A stretch of 48,510 bases of DNA from an uncultured Chloroflexota bacterium (GCA_913051545.1 CAJXCD010000010.1:1-48510); one strand, 5' to 3'. Counted from the first letter of the stretch, positions 24,993 through 34,027 are shown. Numbers and translations are program-made. The notes: generated from the sequence alone by a model not told the origin.

Positions 24993-26306
24993 ATGCCTGA
25001 AGCCCAAGATCGATCACAAAAACACACTACACACCTAAATAAATTTGACGGTTCAAACACTGTCAACAATTCATCAATTTATCGTCGTATCCGTGCATTA
25101 AATTCCTTCCAATATATAAATTTCAGGCTGGTCTGGTTGGCACATTCGTGCCATGTTGCCGCAATGTGGTCAGTATCAGTGATACTGGGTTGGGTCACTT
25201 TTGATATAACTGGGTCACCATTTTTTACTGCAATATCTATTGGAGTAGGTGCTATACCACCAATTATTTTTGGACCGATTGCGGGAATATTCATCGACGC
25301 ATGGAACCGTAAACAGATACTAGCGGTCACCTGCATATTTCAATGTTTTACCACGCTAATATTTTCATACTTCGTGTGGGTTGAAATGATAAACATATGG
25401 AGCATATTAACTTTCTCGATAATCAACGGGATTTGGGATTCGATATATTTCCCAACAATGAACGCAACGGTTTCAAACACTGTTCCACGTAAAACTCTAG
25501 TTAATGCTTTCTCACTCATACATTTAGCCGACAGTTTCACAAGGCTTTTTGTGCCAATAGTTACAGGGCTTCTTATCTCATTAGTGGGTCCTGGCCCATC
25601 AGCTCTACTACCCGCATCATTTCTATTTATATCCTTTCTGGCATCTTCAAAAATATCTTTGCGCAGTAAAAAATCTCACCCGATTAATATTCGTTCAGCT
25701 TACTTAGATATGGTTGTGGCAATCAAATATATAGGTTCAAATCGTGCGGTTTTAGGATTTATTCTGGTAGTGTTCGCACCATTATTTTTTGTTACACCTG
25801 TGAATATAGGGTTAATGCCAGTTTATGCATCAGAAGTGTTTGGCGGAGGCCCTAAAACTCTAGGAATATTAGTATCAGCTCTGGGAACTGGGATGACCAT
25901 TGGAACTGTGATACTGGCGTCCCTTCGAGATATACGAAGATTAGGAATTAGTACAATTGCATCAATGCTTGGTATGGCTATGGGGCTATTAGTTTTTTCC
26001 AGAACATCTAATCTTATATATGGGATTATTGTATTAATACCATACGGCGTTTCCATGACTGCATTTTGGACCCTATCCGGGTCAGCTTTACAAATAATCG
26101 TTCCTGATAAATTACGTGGAAGGGTAACTTCAATGAGTATGCTTACTCACACATCACTGCCTATGGGAACAGTATTAGTCGGAATATTGTCAGAACAGAC
26201 TGGGATACAAACAGCTTCAGCAGTATCATCTATAGGGATGATTCTGTTTACACTTATTACCTTTGTTTCTATACCTAAGATGTCCAGATTCACTACAAAC
26301 ACATAA
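24993..26306 (+). CDS. Major facilitator superfamily transporter (EntS/MFS_3-like)
   Basis: An MFS protein of 437 residues with about twelve helices. It opens with FQYINFRLVWLAHSCHVAAMWS and contains GIFIDAWNRKQILAVT, the degenerate motif A seen in the enterobactin-exporter/MFS_3 and macrolide efflux groups. The second half has PDKLRGRVTSMSML, another common element of those exporters. Efflux of a small molecule is therefore more likely than uptake, but the substrate is unknown. The start used is ATG 24993; a GTG nine bases upstream is also possible, and neither has a strong ribosome site. It converges on the acyltransferase gene, 22 bp between stops. Confidence 0.87.
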   Translation: MPEAQDRSQKHTTHLNKFDGSNTVNNSSIYRRIRALNSFQYINFRLVWLAHSCHVAAMWSVSVILGWVTFDITGSPFFTAISIGVGAIPPIIFGPIAGIFIDAWNRKQILAVTCIFQCFTTLIFSYFVWVEMINIWSILTFSIINGIWDSIYFPTMNATVSNTVPRKTLVNAFSLIHLADSFTRLFVPIVTGLLISLVGPGPSALLPASFLFISFLASSKISLRSKKSHPINIRSAYLDMVVAIKYIGSNRAVLGFILVVFAPLFFVTPVNIGLMPVYASEVFGGGPKTLGILVSALGTGMTIGTVILASLRDIRRLGISTIASMLGMAMGLLVFSRTSNLIYGIIVLIPYGVSMTAFWTLSGSALQIIVPDKLRGRVTSMSMLTHTSLPMGTVLVGILSEQTGIQTASAVSSIGMILFTLITFVSIPKMSRFTTNT

Positions 26307-26328
26307 GTGATATGTAAAAAAGCGCTTG

Positions 26329-28089
26329 TTATTCTACTAACGGTCTTTCACGTTTCCCATTCAATGTAGTCCCAAGCCAGGTGTATCTAACTAGATATTG
26401 GTAAACAACTAAAAATAGACCGACTACAAGCACGCTAACAAACACAAATTTTATTACGGCTGGTACGTCAACAAACATCATTGGAATCTGGAATAATATT
26501 ATTGCCGGTAAGTGTACAAGGTATAACCAATACGAAGCATCAGACAAATACCTTATAGCGTAATTTTCTCTACTCAAGAATTTTCGAAATGCACCGATCA
26601 ATCCAAATGACATTAACCACGGATAGAGTGACTGAAATATTACAGACAATGGGCGATAGTAATTACTATCTATCAGATTTTGTATCGCTCCTTGATCTTT
26701 TACTTCATAGGTAATCGCACTCGCAATTGGAAATATAAGGAATATCGATATTGGAAGGTATATCCACCATAAACGTCCAAGACGTCCGGTCTCATCTTTA
26801 GCATCAAAATACAGTGCTCCAAAACCAAAGAAAATAGCATAATAGAGAAGTAAATGTGGCAAGGGTATAATTCCGGGAGCTGTGTCAGGTCCGAAACTTG
26901 GGTTAGAACCACCTACACCCATAGCAATTTGAGGAATAGATGTAAGTGCCACGAGAAATACCAGATTAACTGGGGACAAAATTGTCCAGTGTGGCAATCT
27001 AACAGATAACCTCAAAAGTCGAGTAACTTTAACAAATAAAACAAACCCTGCTGCTAACCATAAAAGATACCACAAGAACCACAGGTGATGAAAAACCGAA
27101 GCGAATATTAGAAATGCGGCAAAGTCAGAATATACTATACCCAAATAAGACCGCATAAAATTGGATGGTACACTCTGTTCCTCTGATTCGTCACTCTTTT
27201 TTGCATCTTTTGGAGAATGAACGGCTTTGTTTCGTTTAAGAATATCAATGGTTTGAGCTCGATCATTTCTTAATTTCTTAATTTCAGCATCTGATTCACA
27301 ACACTCAATTGATAAGATGTCAGTTATATATTTGGTGGTTTCGATATCTGCATATGCAACGTCTAGGGGTGTTAGCGAATCATTGTTCAGCGAGTTTACT
27401 TCAGCTCCATTTTTTATCAACAGTTCCACTAATTCTGAACGACCCAGAAAGGCTGCTGTATGTAGAGCCGTACCCCCGTCTCTATTTTTAGAATTTATAC
27501 CCACACCACTATCCATTAGGATCGATGCAGCATCAATGTATCCATGTATGGCAACCCAAGACAAAAGGGTCATACCGAATTCTTTGTCCCGTATATTATC
27601 TAATTCAACACTACCCACACCATTTTCTAATCGTTTTTTAAGGGAATCAATATCACCCTTTCTTGCTTCTTCGATAATACCTCCATCATTAGGTGTATTT
27701 ATACCGTTCGCAATACCTGCGAACATACTTACACACGTCATTGCAGGTATGACAGTCACTAAAGATAAAAGTAGAGGGATACCTATACGATTCAAACGGT
27801 GTTTTACTAAAAGACTTAATCCTCTTTTACGCCACAACATAGCAGTGAAAAATCCACTCAAGAGAAAGAATACGGGCATCCTGAATCCATGTATAGCAGA
27901 GACTATGTCCCCAAATCCTTCCCATCTATTCGAATCTTGGATCGGCCAAATCGGAACCTCAAAATAGGCAAGGGCTACATGTAAAACAATTCCCAAAAAC
28001 ATTGCAAACGCACGTAGAGCATCCAAGTCATATATGCGTCCAGCACCATCGTTGACACTAGTAGTTTTCAGGCCACCTGATTCTGTCAT
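26329..28089 (-). CDS. Acyltransferase-3 family membrane protein interrupted by an ankyrin-repeat insertion
   Basis: A 586-residue protein. The N-terminal part (about 20-130) is the start of an acyltransferase-3/OpgC-like domain: YDLDALRAFAMFLGIVLHVA, then GFRMPVFFLLSGFFTAML. Around 135-260 a soluble ankyrin block is inserted, for example GGTALHTAAFLGRSELVELL, NGAEVNSLNNDSLTPLDVAY and an earlier GMTLLSWVAIHGYIDAASIL, about three repeats. A charged linker (SPKDAKKSDESEEQS) leads back into the remaining membrane helices (about 315-580), including LWFLWYLLWLAAGFVLF and SDASYWLYLVHLPAIILF. Such proteins usually transfer acyl groups to exported glycans. The inserted repeats suggest control by, or docking to, a protein partner. 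The frame is uninterrupted. Confidence 0.86.
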   Translation of the reverse strand: MTESGGLKTTSVNDGAGRIYDLDALRAFAMFLGIVLHVALAYFEVPIWPIQDSNRWEGFGDIVSAIHGFRMPVFFLLSGFFTAMLWRKRGLSLLVKHRLNRIGIPLLLSLVTVIPAMTCVSMFAGIANGINTPNDGGIIEEARKGDIDSLKKRLENGVGSVELDNIRDKEFGMTLLSWVAIHGYIDAASILMDSGVGINSKNRDGGTALHTAAFLGRSELVELLIKNGAEVNSLNNDSLTPLDVAYADIETTKYITDILSIECCESDAEIKKLRNDRAQTIDILKRNKAVHSPKDAKKSDESEEQSVPSNFMRSYLGIVYSDFAAFLIFASVFHHLWFLWYLLWLAAGFVLFVKVTRLLRLSVRLPHWTILSPVNLVFLVALTSIPQIAMGVGGSNPSFGPDTAPGIIPLPHLLLYYAIFFGFGALYFDAKDETGRLGRLWWIYLPISIFLIFPIASAITYEVKDQGAIQNLIDSNYYRPLSVIFQSLYPWLMSFGLIGAFRKFLSRENYAIRYLSDASYWLYLVHLPAIILFQIPMMFVDVPAVIKFVFVSVLVVGLFLVVYQYLVRYTWLGTTLNGKRERPLVE

Positions 28090-28288
28090 TTATCCATATT
28101 ACCTAGAACAGCTAGACAGCATTAATTTTATCCTGTTTATACAATTTAATGTACAAAAGATACACCTTTAATGTTGTTCCGTATACTTCCTGTAATTATA
28201 TCTAAATAACGTCTGCCTAATATCTGATTTGATATTAAATGTATAAAACCGTACCATCCTGACATCGAAATATTTTGGAGTATAAATA

Positions 28289-29320
28289 ATGTTGAACTTT
28301 TGTATTGTAGGAACTGGACTTATGGGTACTCGACATGCCCATAATATATTTGAGAACAGTAGATCAAATCTCTATTCAGTAGTAGATACTAACCTACAAG
28401 CTGCGAAATACGTTGCTGAAACATACGGTGCAAAGATCGAGCCGGATATATATTCCGCCTTAAATGATGAACATGTCGATGTAGTAATGATTACCTCCCC
28501 GGCAAGCTCTCATTGTAAACTGGCAATCTCGGCTGCTCGAGCAGGTAAAGCTGTATTTTGCGAAAAGCCTTTAGCTGAAAATATTCGTGATGCTGAAAAG
28601 GCTATTACCGAAATATCTGAGGCTGGAGTACCTTCATGGATGGGATTTATGAAACGCTTCGAACCTAGTCATTATGCCCTAATAGAGGCTGTAAATTCAG
28701 GGGAAATAGGGGAAATCCACATGGTAATGATAACAAATCGAGATCCTAAGTTAACGTTACTAGATTTGATGAGAAAAAACCATGAATCAGCCCCGTATTC
28801 TCTACTAAGAGAATCAACTGTACATGACTTTGATTTAGTAAGAGCATTGCTGTTAGAAGAGCCAACTCAGGTCTATGTAGAGGCTAGCAGTATGGTCGAC
28901 GAAAAAGTCAAAGCACTTGATGAGATTGACTCCGCTATGCTGACGCTGAAAACACATAGTGGCACGTTGATACATATAAATAACTACTACGGAGCATGTT
29001 ACGGATATGATCAACGAATTGAAGTTGTTGGTTCAAAAGGCATGCTTCGAGCAGAAAACGGGCCAACGACTAACCTAGTCAAGTACACTCCAGATGGCTC
29101 TAAACATGACCGTCTTTTTTCAGGTCCACCAGATATGGAACTTTTCTTCCAACACAAATATGAAAAAGCTTACCTAAAAGAGCTGGATTTGTTCATAGAT
29201 GCGATAGAATCGGGTCAAAAGCCTGTTGTGACTGTTGAAGATGGCTATAAAGCACAGGTAATGGTAGAAGCTTCTGTTGAATCGCTAAAAACCGGTACAG
29301 TTGTCCAGTTCAAATTGTAG
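28289..29320 (+). CDS. Gfo/Idh/MocA family oxidoreductase
   Basis: A 343-residue NAD(P)-dependent sugar or inositol dehydrogenase-like protein. The Rossmann motif is FCIVGTGLMGTRHA (GxGxxG), followed by the family's CEKPLAENI, whose EKP lysine is catalytically important. The C-terminal alpha/beta domain contains STVHDFDLVRALL, with the conserved HDxD/H stretch of inositol dehydrogenases. The ATG follows TTTTGGAG. It stands alone between the acyltransferase gene on the other strand and the zinc-transporter operon. Substrates of related enzymes include myo-inositol and various sugars; the actual one is unknown. Confidence 0.92.
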   Translation: MLNFCIVGTGLMGTRHAHNIFENSRSNLYSVVDTNLQAAKYVAETYGAKIEPDIYSALNDEHVDVVMITSPASSHCKLAISAARAGKAVFCEKPLAENIRDAEKAITEISEAGVPSWMGFMKRFEPSHYALIEAVNSGEIGEIHMVMITNRDPKLTLLDLMRKNHESAPYSLLRESTVHDFDLVRALLLEEPTQVYVEASSMVDEKVKALDEIDSAMLTLKTHSGTLIHINNYYGACYGYDQRIEVVGSKGMLRAENGPTTNLVKYTPDGSKHDRLFSGPPDMELFFQHKYEKAYLKELDLFIDAIESGQKPVVTVEDGYKAQVMVEASVESLKTGTVVQFKL

Positions 29321-29448
29321 TTAAAAAGGTTCGCAAATTCCAATACATGAATGTAATTCTTACCTATATCAAGTCTACTATTAATCCTCACATATCCATC
29401 TCAAATAGATCATTTCTTAAAAATATTATTGACCGTGAGCTCTGTAAT

Positions 29449-29457
29449 TGATTATCA
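29449..29457 (+). promoter_or_regulatory. Possible Fur/Zur-like operator core upstream of the metal ABC operon
   Basis: TGATTATCA is a nine-base near-palindrome (central mismatch) about 40 bp before the binding-protein gene. It resembles the core of Fur-family boxes (GATAATCATTATC-like). The DNA is AT-rich and no full 19-bp palindrome is present, so this is a weak candidate. Confidence 0.25.
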
Positions 29458-29498
29458 TCCGTTAATATTCAATCCTAATTGCCAGCTATATTTAAAAG

Positions 29499-30530
29499 AT
29501 GCTTATAACATATCCTAAATTAAGTGGGATCTTAGTATTTACAGTATATCTGCTATCAAGTTTTTCATGTGCCAGTCCGGATCAAATAGATACAGAAAGT
29601 GACGTAACTAATCCTGATTTATTGAACGTAGTCACTACAGTTTCACCTATAACTAGTATTGTGGAAAATATAGGTGGCACCTACATAAATTTAGTAGGTA
29701 TTGTTCCAGAAGGAGTAAACTCCCATACCTACGAACCGCCTCCGTCCGTTGCTAAAATCATTTCCAATGCGAACTTAATCATACTAAATGGTTTATTTTT
29801 AGAAGAACCATTCCTGATAATGGCCGAGGAGAACGCAAAACCGACTACAAAAATTATTCAATTAGGAAACGAAACCATCAGCAGTGAAGAATGGGTATTT
29901 GATTTTTCATTCCCTGAATCTGATGGCCATCCTAACCCACACTTATGGACAGATCCTATTCTCGCACTAAAATATGCAGATATTGTCAGGAAGGAACTAG
30001 TAAAACTTGACCCCGAAAATGCAGAATATTTCAACTCCAATTTCAGCATTTTCCAACAACGAATTGAAGACCTGGATTATAGGATTTCCAATTCAATCAG
30101 TACTATCCCTCCAAAAAACCGCAAACTCCTTACTTATCACGATTCATTTCCATTCTTCGCATCACGGTATGGAATGCAAATAATAGGTGCTGTACAACCT
30201 TCGAATTTCAGCGAACCATCAGCAAGAGAAGTAGCAAGACTGATTGATCAGGTAATTGAGACTGGAGTACCCGCCATCTTCGGATCAGAAGTATTCCCTA
30301 GTCCAGTCATGAAACAAATTGCGAAAGAAAGCAATGTGGAATTTATAGATCAATTGAGAGACGACGATCTCCCAGGTTCTTCAGGCGATCCACAACATTC
30401 TTACCTAGGATTAATGGAATCGAACATAACTATAATTGTCCCTGCCCTTGGCGGTCGCATAGATTCAATGGTAGGATTCGATACAAGTCTGGTTTTCGAA
30501 GGAAAAAGTAGGACCAAATATCCAGAGTAA
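29499..30530 (+). CDS. znuA: Zinc-type metal ABC transporter solute-binding lipoprotein (ZnuA/TroA family)
   Basis: A 343-residue cluster 9 binding protein. It begins with a lipoprotein signal; the lipobox is SFSC with Cys24, so it is tethered outside the cytoplasmic membrane. Metal ligands expected for this family are His76 (GVNSHTYEP), His148 (PNPHLW) and His214 (TYHDSFPFF), and an Asp near 288-290. A His in the third position, where Mn-type proteins have Glu, argues for zinc rather than manganese. The His-rich loop of classical ZnuA is missing. It is the first gene of an operon with the ATPase (8-bp gap) and permease. Confidence 0.9.
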   Translation: MLITYPKLSGILVFTVYLLSSFSCASPDQIDTESDVTNPDLLNVVTTVSPITSIVENIGGTYINLVGIVPEGVNSHTYEPPPSVAKIISNANLIILNGLFLEEPFLIMAEENAKPTTKIIQLGNETISSEEWVFDFSFPESDGHPNPHLWTDPILALKYADIVRKELVKLDPENAEYFNSNFSIFQQRIEDLDYRISNSISTIPPKNRKLLTYHDSFPFFASRYGMQIIGAVQPSNFSEPSAREVARLIDQVIETGVPAIFGSEVFPSPVMKQIAKESNVEFIDQLRDDDLPGSSGDPQHSYLGLMESNITIIVPALGGRIDSMVGFDTSLVFEGKSRTKYPE

Positions 30531-30537
30531 GGGTACT

Positions 30538-31392
30538 ATGCTTCATCCTATTCCACATCAGTATGAACATGAAGAACCTATAGTAGAAGTCAAAGGAGTG
30601 ACATGCGGATACGATGGCACCCCTATTTTAAATAATGTTGACTTAACTGTTAATCGCGGGGATTTCGTGGGACTACTTGGGCCAAGCGGATCCGGTAAAA
30701 CAACTATGCTTAAAAGTATATTGGGAGCCGTAGACATTTTCTCTGGCCAAATCCTGGTTGAAGGAATATCAATAAATACAAAAAATCCACGTGTAGGTTA
30801 TGTCCCGCAACTAGAAACGATTGACTGGAACTTCCCAGTGACAGTCGAACAGGTCGTTATGATGGGTAGAACCTCCTATAGCCGTCTACTTCCATGGTAC
30901 AAAAATAGTGATAAACAGATCGTCCATGAAATATTAGAACGACTAAGTATAGCCCATCTTTCTAAACGCCATATCAAAGAACTTTCCGGAGGTCAGCAGC
31001 AAAGAGCTTTTCTTGCACGATCATTGGTTAGTAATCCGAGAGTACTGCTATTAGACGAACCTACAATGGGAGTAGACATAAAAACACGGGATGAAGTTAT
31101 GCACCTTTTAGATGAGTTAAACCATCAAGATGTGACAATAATCATGACAACTCATGAGATTAATTCTGTAGCTGCACATCTACCAACTGTAGTGTGCCTT
31201 AATGGTGAGATCGTAGCAGCAGGCGCACCAAAGGACGTTTTAACCCCTGCTACATTAAAACTAACATATAATGCCGACCTCCATGTAACTGAGTATGAAG
31301 GTATGACTCTTGTAACTGAATCCCCGCATTTCTTTGGAAGAAATGCGGGGACATCACAAAATTCTAACTCGCATTATTCTGAACATAATTAG
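30538..31392 (+). CDS. znuC: Metal ABC transporter ATP-binding protein (ZnuC/TroB family)
   Basis: A 284-residue ABC ATPase. Walker A is GPSGSGKTT, the Q-loop VPQLETIDWNFPVTVEQVV is typical of the manganese/zinc cluster, the signature is LSGGQQQR, Walker B LLLDEPTMGVD, and the switch His is in TTHEIN. It powers the partner permease encoded next. AAGGG lies before the ATG. Its last codons include a 14-bp hairpin at 31321-31351, and the stop TAG is one base before the permease ATG. Confidence 0.94.
   Translation: MLHPIPHQYEHEEPIVEVKGVTCGYDGTPILNNVDLTVNRGDFVGLLGPSGSGKTTMLKSILGAVDIFSGQILVEGISINTKNPRVGYVPQLETIDWNFPVTVEQVVMMGRTSYSRLLPWYKNSDKQIVHEILERLSIAHLSKRHIKELSGGQQQRAFLARSLVSNPRVLLLDEPTMGVDIKTRDEVMHLLDELNHQDVTIIMTTHEINSVAAHLPTVVCLNGEIVAAGAPKDVLTPATLKLTYNADLHVTEYEGMTLVTESPHFFGRNAGTSQNSNSHYSEHN
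31321..31351 (+). repeat. Strong hairpin inside the 3' end of the ABC ATPase gene
   Basis: TCCCCGCATTTCTT, loop TGG, AAGAAATGCGGGGA: a perfect 14-bp stem with a 3-base loop. It falls in the coding sequence about 43 bp upstream of the permease start. No T-run follows, so it is unlikely to be a simple terminator. It may slow ribosomes, stabilise mRNA or adjust the ratio of ATPase to permease. Confidence 0.55.
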
Positions 31393-31393
31393 T

Positions 31394-32224
31394 ATGTTTG
31401 CCCCTTTCGAATATGAGTTTTTCATTCGGGGAATAGTCGTATCTACACTCGTTGGAGCTCTGTGTGGACTCATAGGTGTTTATATAGTTCTAAGAGGTAT
31501 GTCGTATATAGGGCATGGACTATCACATGCTATCTTCGGTGGCGCTGTAGTTAGTTACATAATGTCGATTAATTTTCTAATAGGTGCAAGCATATGGGGC
31601 TTCCTATCCGCAATGCTAATTAATTTAACTAGCCGTAGAGGTAAGATCGGAGCAGATGCTGCAATAGGCATAGTCACTACATCTAGTTTTGCACTTGGTG
31701 TAGCATTGATTAGTAAATTTAAGACTTTTACACGAAGCTTTGATGCTGCTCTATTTGGCAATATACTGGGAGTTACGGATGTCGATGTCATAGCGATAGT
31801 GTTTGTAGGAATCGTTTCAGCTACTGCCATATTCTTAGGATACAAATACCTGTTATTTACTACATTCGACCCAGAAGTGGCTCAATACCATGGGCTACCA
31901 ACAGGATGGATAGATACACTTTTCACTTTAATTCTCGCTGCTGTAATAGTCGTCTCACTACAAGTTCTAGGCGTGACTATGATAGCCGCAGCAATAGTTA
32001 TACCGCCGGTATCTGCAAGAATATTGACTAATAATTTTGGCACTATGATGATGTTGTCTGTAGCAATTGGAGGATTCTGTGGACTAGGTGGACTGTACGT
32101 AAGTTACTATATAGATATTTCTTCAGGGCCTTCTGTGGTACTATTTTCTGCCACTCTATTTTTTCTGACCCTAGGGTACAGTTCATTTAAGGAACTTATT
32201 AGAAATCTAGGGGTCAGAAATTAA
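31394..32224 (+). CDS. znuB: Metal ABC transporter permease (ZnuB/TroC family)
   Basis: A 276-residue inner-membrane permease with about eight helices of the ABC-3 family. Helix 1-2 reads IRGIVVSTLVGALCGLIGVYIVLRGMSYIGHGLSHAIFGG, the standard opening of this family, and VLGVTMIAAAIVIPPVSARIL is its conserved C-terminal block. The start chosen is ATG 31394, one base after the ATPase stop; this implies translational coupling, as no strong ribosome site is visible. With the binding protein and ATPase it forms a complete importer for zinc or a related metal. No Zur repressor gene is in the window. Confidence 0.92.
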   Translation: MFAPFEYEFFIRGIVVSTLVGALCGLIGVYIVLRGMSYIGHGLSHAIFGGAVVSYIMSINFLIGASIWGFLSAMLINLTSRRGKIGADAAIGIVTTSSFALGVALISKFKTFTRSFDAALFGNILGVTDVDVIAIVFVGIVSATAIFLGYKYLLFTTFDPEVAQYHGLPTGWIDTLFTLILAAVIVVSLQVLGVTMIAAAIVIPPVSARILTNNFGTMMMLSVAIGGFCGLGGLYVSYYIDISSGPSVVLFSATLFFLTLGYSSFKELIRNLGVRN

Positions 32225-32329
32225 GTAACTGTCAGATCCAGTATCAGATGATATGACACCTAATACCTAAATGCAGATCATTAAACAATTTAGGAAGGCA
32301 CTGATCCAGCAATGAAAATCCGATTACGA

Positions 32330-33112
32330 CTATATATCGTGTGCTTTAAAACCTAATTCAACCAATGGCGCAACTAACCGTCTCATTCTAGGATTGTCAC
32401 TCTCTATAAATGATTTACATGGTCTATAGGAATATTTTGCATTATCGTGTCCTTTTTTTATATGCGAAATTTCCTTTTCTGTCACAGGATTTCTTATAAA
32501 AGTAAGTGCGTGCTGATAGCGACCATCTCTTCCTCCATAAGATGCGTGAAGAGTGTCTTCTGGAAATACAACGATATCGCCTGGTTCAGTTTCAAGAGCG
32601 ACACACGGAATTTCTGATCCAGAAATTCCAAAAGGTTCAACTCCTTCTTTACCGAAACCGTCACCTCTTAGAGATTCAAGTAAATCAGGATTAGATCGTA
32701 TGTGTGATCCAGGAACAACACGCAAACAACCTGTGTCACGAGTCAACGGTTCAACATAAAATGCGATCTTGCAACTAGGTATGTTTTCGGTAAACGCTCC
32801 TCCTCCATGCCATTTTGTTATGCCTGTATGTCTCCAACCCTCAGTAACATCTAAGAAAAATTCAGGTCCCAATATAGACTCACCTATACTGAATATACGA
32901 TCATCTACAGGTAATGTAGACATGAATGGCTTTCGTTCAAAAAATGGCTGAATAGGTTCCTTTTCTCCTGCATATTCCATACCGCCTCTAGCCTGATCAA
33001 AAATTTCATCCGACTCTCGGCGAATAGTATCAACCTCTTCCTTTGAAAGAACACTTCTCAACACTAAGAATCCAAAAACATTAAAGTGTGCGACCTGCTC
33101 AGGGGTTAACAA
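32330..33112 (-). CDS. PhyH-family protein with H-x-G in place of H-x-D (halogenase-like iron site)
   Basis: A 260-residue PhyH protein, equal in length to the paralogue at 76-858 and aligning to it almost without gaps. The first iron motif is WHGGG: His102 then Gly104 where the paralogue has Asp105. The spacing from this His to the following KIAFY strand is the same in both, so it is a true substitution. Distal His189 (LHASYGG) and Arg198 are kept, as is VPGSH. In Fe(II)/2-oxoglutarate halogenases such as SyrB2 and BesD the Asp is Ala or Gly, opening a site for chloride or bromide. A halogenase, another open-site reaction, or an inactive paralogue are all possible. The start is TTG at 33112 with AAGGAG upstream. 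It follows the PhyH gene at 33221-34027 by 108 bp on the same strand. Confidence 0.9.
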   Translation of the reverse strand: MLTPEQVAHFNVFGFLVLRSVLSKEEVDTIRRESDEIFDQARGGMEYAGEKEPIQPFFERKPFMSTLPVDDRIFSIGESILGPEFFLDVTEGWRHTGITKWHGGGAFTENIPSCKIAFYVEPLTRDTGCLRVVPGSHIRSNPDLLESLRGDGFGKEGVEPFGISGSEIPCVALETEPGDIVVFPEDTLHASYGGRDGRYQHALTFIRNPVTEKEISHIKKGHDNAKYSYRPCKSFIESDNPRMRRLVAPLVELGFKAHDI

Positions 33113-33220
33113 GATCTACTCTCCTTAATATAGTTCCACTTATACCGCATTCGATAATAACAGGATTTCTATTAAAACTGAAAGTTCTTAATAGAAATAT
33201 ACTAACTACAACTGACATAT

Positions 33221-34027
33221 TTACTCTATCCCCATTTCCCGCAGACCTAATTGTATTTCCTGCACTCTCGGAATATCACTATTAAAGAAAGCTGAAATAA
33301 TCGACTCATCTGCCTGTTCCCTGTGGTGTGTATAGAGGGAACTTACTGAATCTATTAAGTTCTCGTCGGTAGGTCTATCGAATATTCCCATTGCAAACAT
33401 TCTTCGTCCTACCTTTCCTCCAAAGGAAGCGTGGAATATTTCCTGTCTAAAAAATACAACGTCACCTGGACTAGATTCGACAGAAACGCATGGGAGTTCA
33501 GAAGCAGATATGCCATAAGATTCCTCCGGCATATCTAAAGCTGTCTTAGATCCAGTAGGATTAAGTAACTCTGCTCTCAAAATATCATTGATGGGCTGCC
33601 GATGTGAACCAGGGATGACACGAAGGCATCCTGTATCTTGAGTTACTGTATCTAGGTATATTGACACTTTTATTTGTGTGTATCCCGGGAAAGGTCTTTT
33701 ATCAGAATGCCATGGTGTATCACCAGCATATAAGTTGCCATCTGATGCGACCCATATAAAACCCGGATTCAACAATTGCGTTAGCGGTTCATAAACGCGA
33801 TCATCAATCAACATTTTCACCAATTCTGGTTTCGACTCCACAATTCCTACAACAGAATGTCTTTTTTGGTCACTAAAAGAATTCTCCTCACAAATTTCAC
33901 AAATATGATTTCTCATAACATCATCAAAGGCGTGAGAAATTACGTCTACTTCTGATGGAGAAAATTGGGAAGGCAAAACTATATACCCAAAGGTATTAAA
34001 GAATTCAACTTGGTCACGTGTCAGCAC
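33221..34027 (-). CDS. Phytanoyl-CoA dioxygenase (PhyH) family oxygenase
   Basis: A 268-residue PhyH protein with an intact triad: His107/Asp109 (WHSD), distal His199 (FHASFGG), plus Arg208. VIPGSH lies at 137-142. The start chosen is GTG 34027, because GGAGG lies nine bases upstream and the protein then begins MLTRDQVEFFNTFGY, exactly parallel to its two paralogues; an ATG at 34054 would add nine residues. An extra cysteine-bearing stretch (HICEICEEN, about 41-49) is not present in the others. It precedes the H-x-G paralogue on the same strand, so the two may be made together as an active hydroxylase and its altered partner. Substrate unknown. Confidence 0.9.
   Translation of the reverse strand: MLTRDQVEFFNTFGYIVLPSQFSPSEVDVISHAFDDVMRNHICEICEENSFSDQKRHSVVGIVESKPELVKMLIDDRVYEPLTQLLNPGFIWVASDGNLYAGDTPWHSDKRPFPGYTQIKVSIYLDTVTQDTGCLRVIPGSHRQPINDILRAELLNPTGSKTALDMPEESYGISASELPCVSVESSPGDVVFFRQEIFHASFGGKVGRRMFAMGIFDRPTDENLIDSVSSLYTHHREQADESIISAFFNSDIPRVQEIQLGLREMGIE

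Noticed and set aside
27317-27967. Open frame of 216 codons opposite the acyltransferase gene
   Set aside because: Composition and position show it is antisense to conserved membrane and ankyrin coding; no motif is recognisable.
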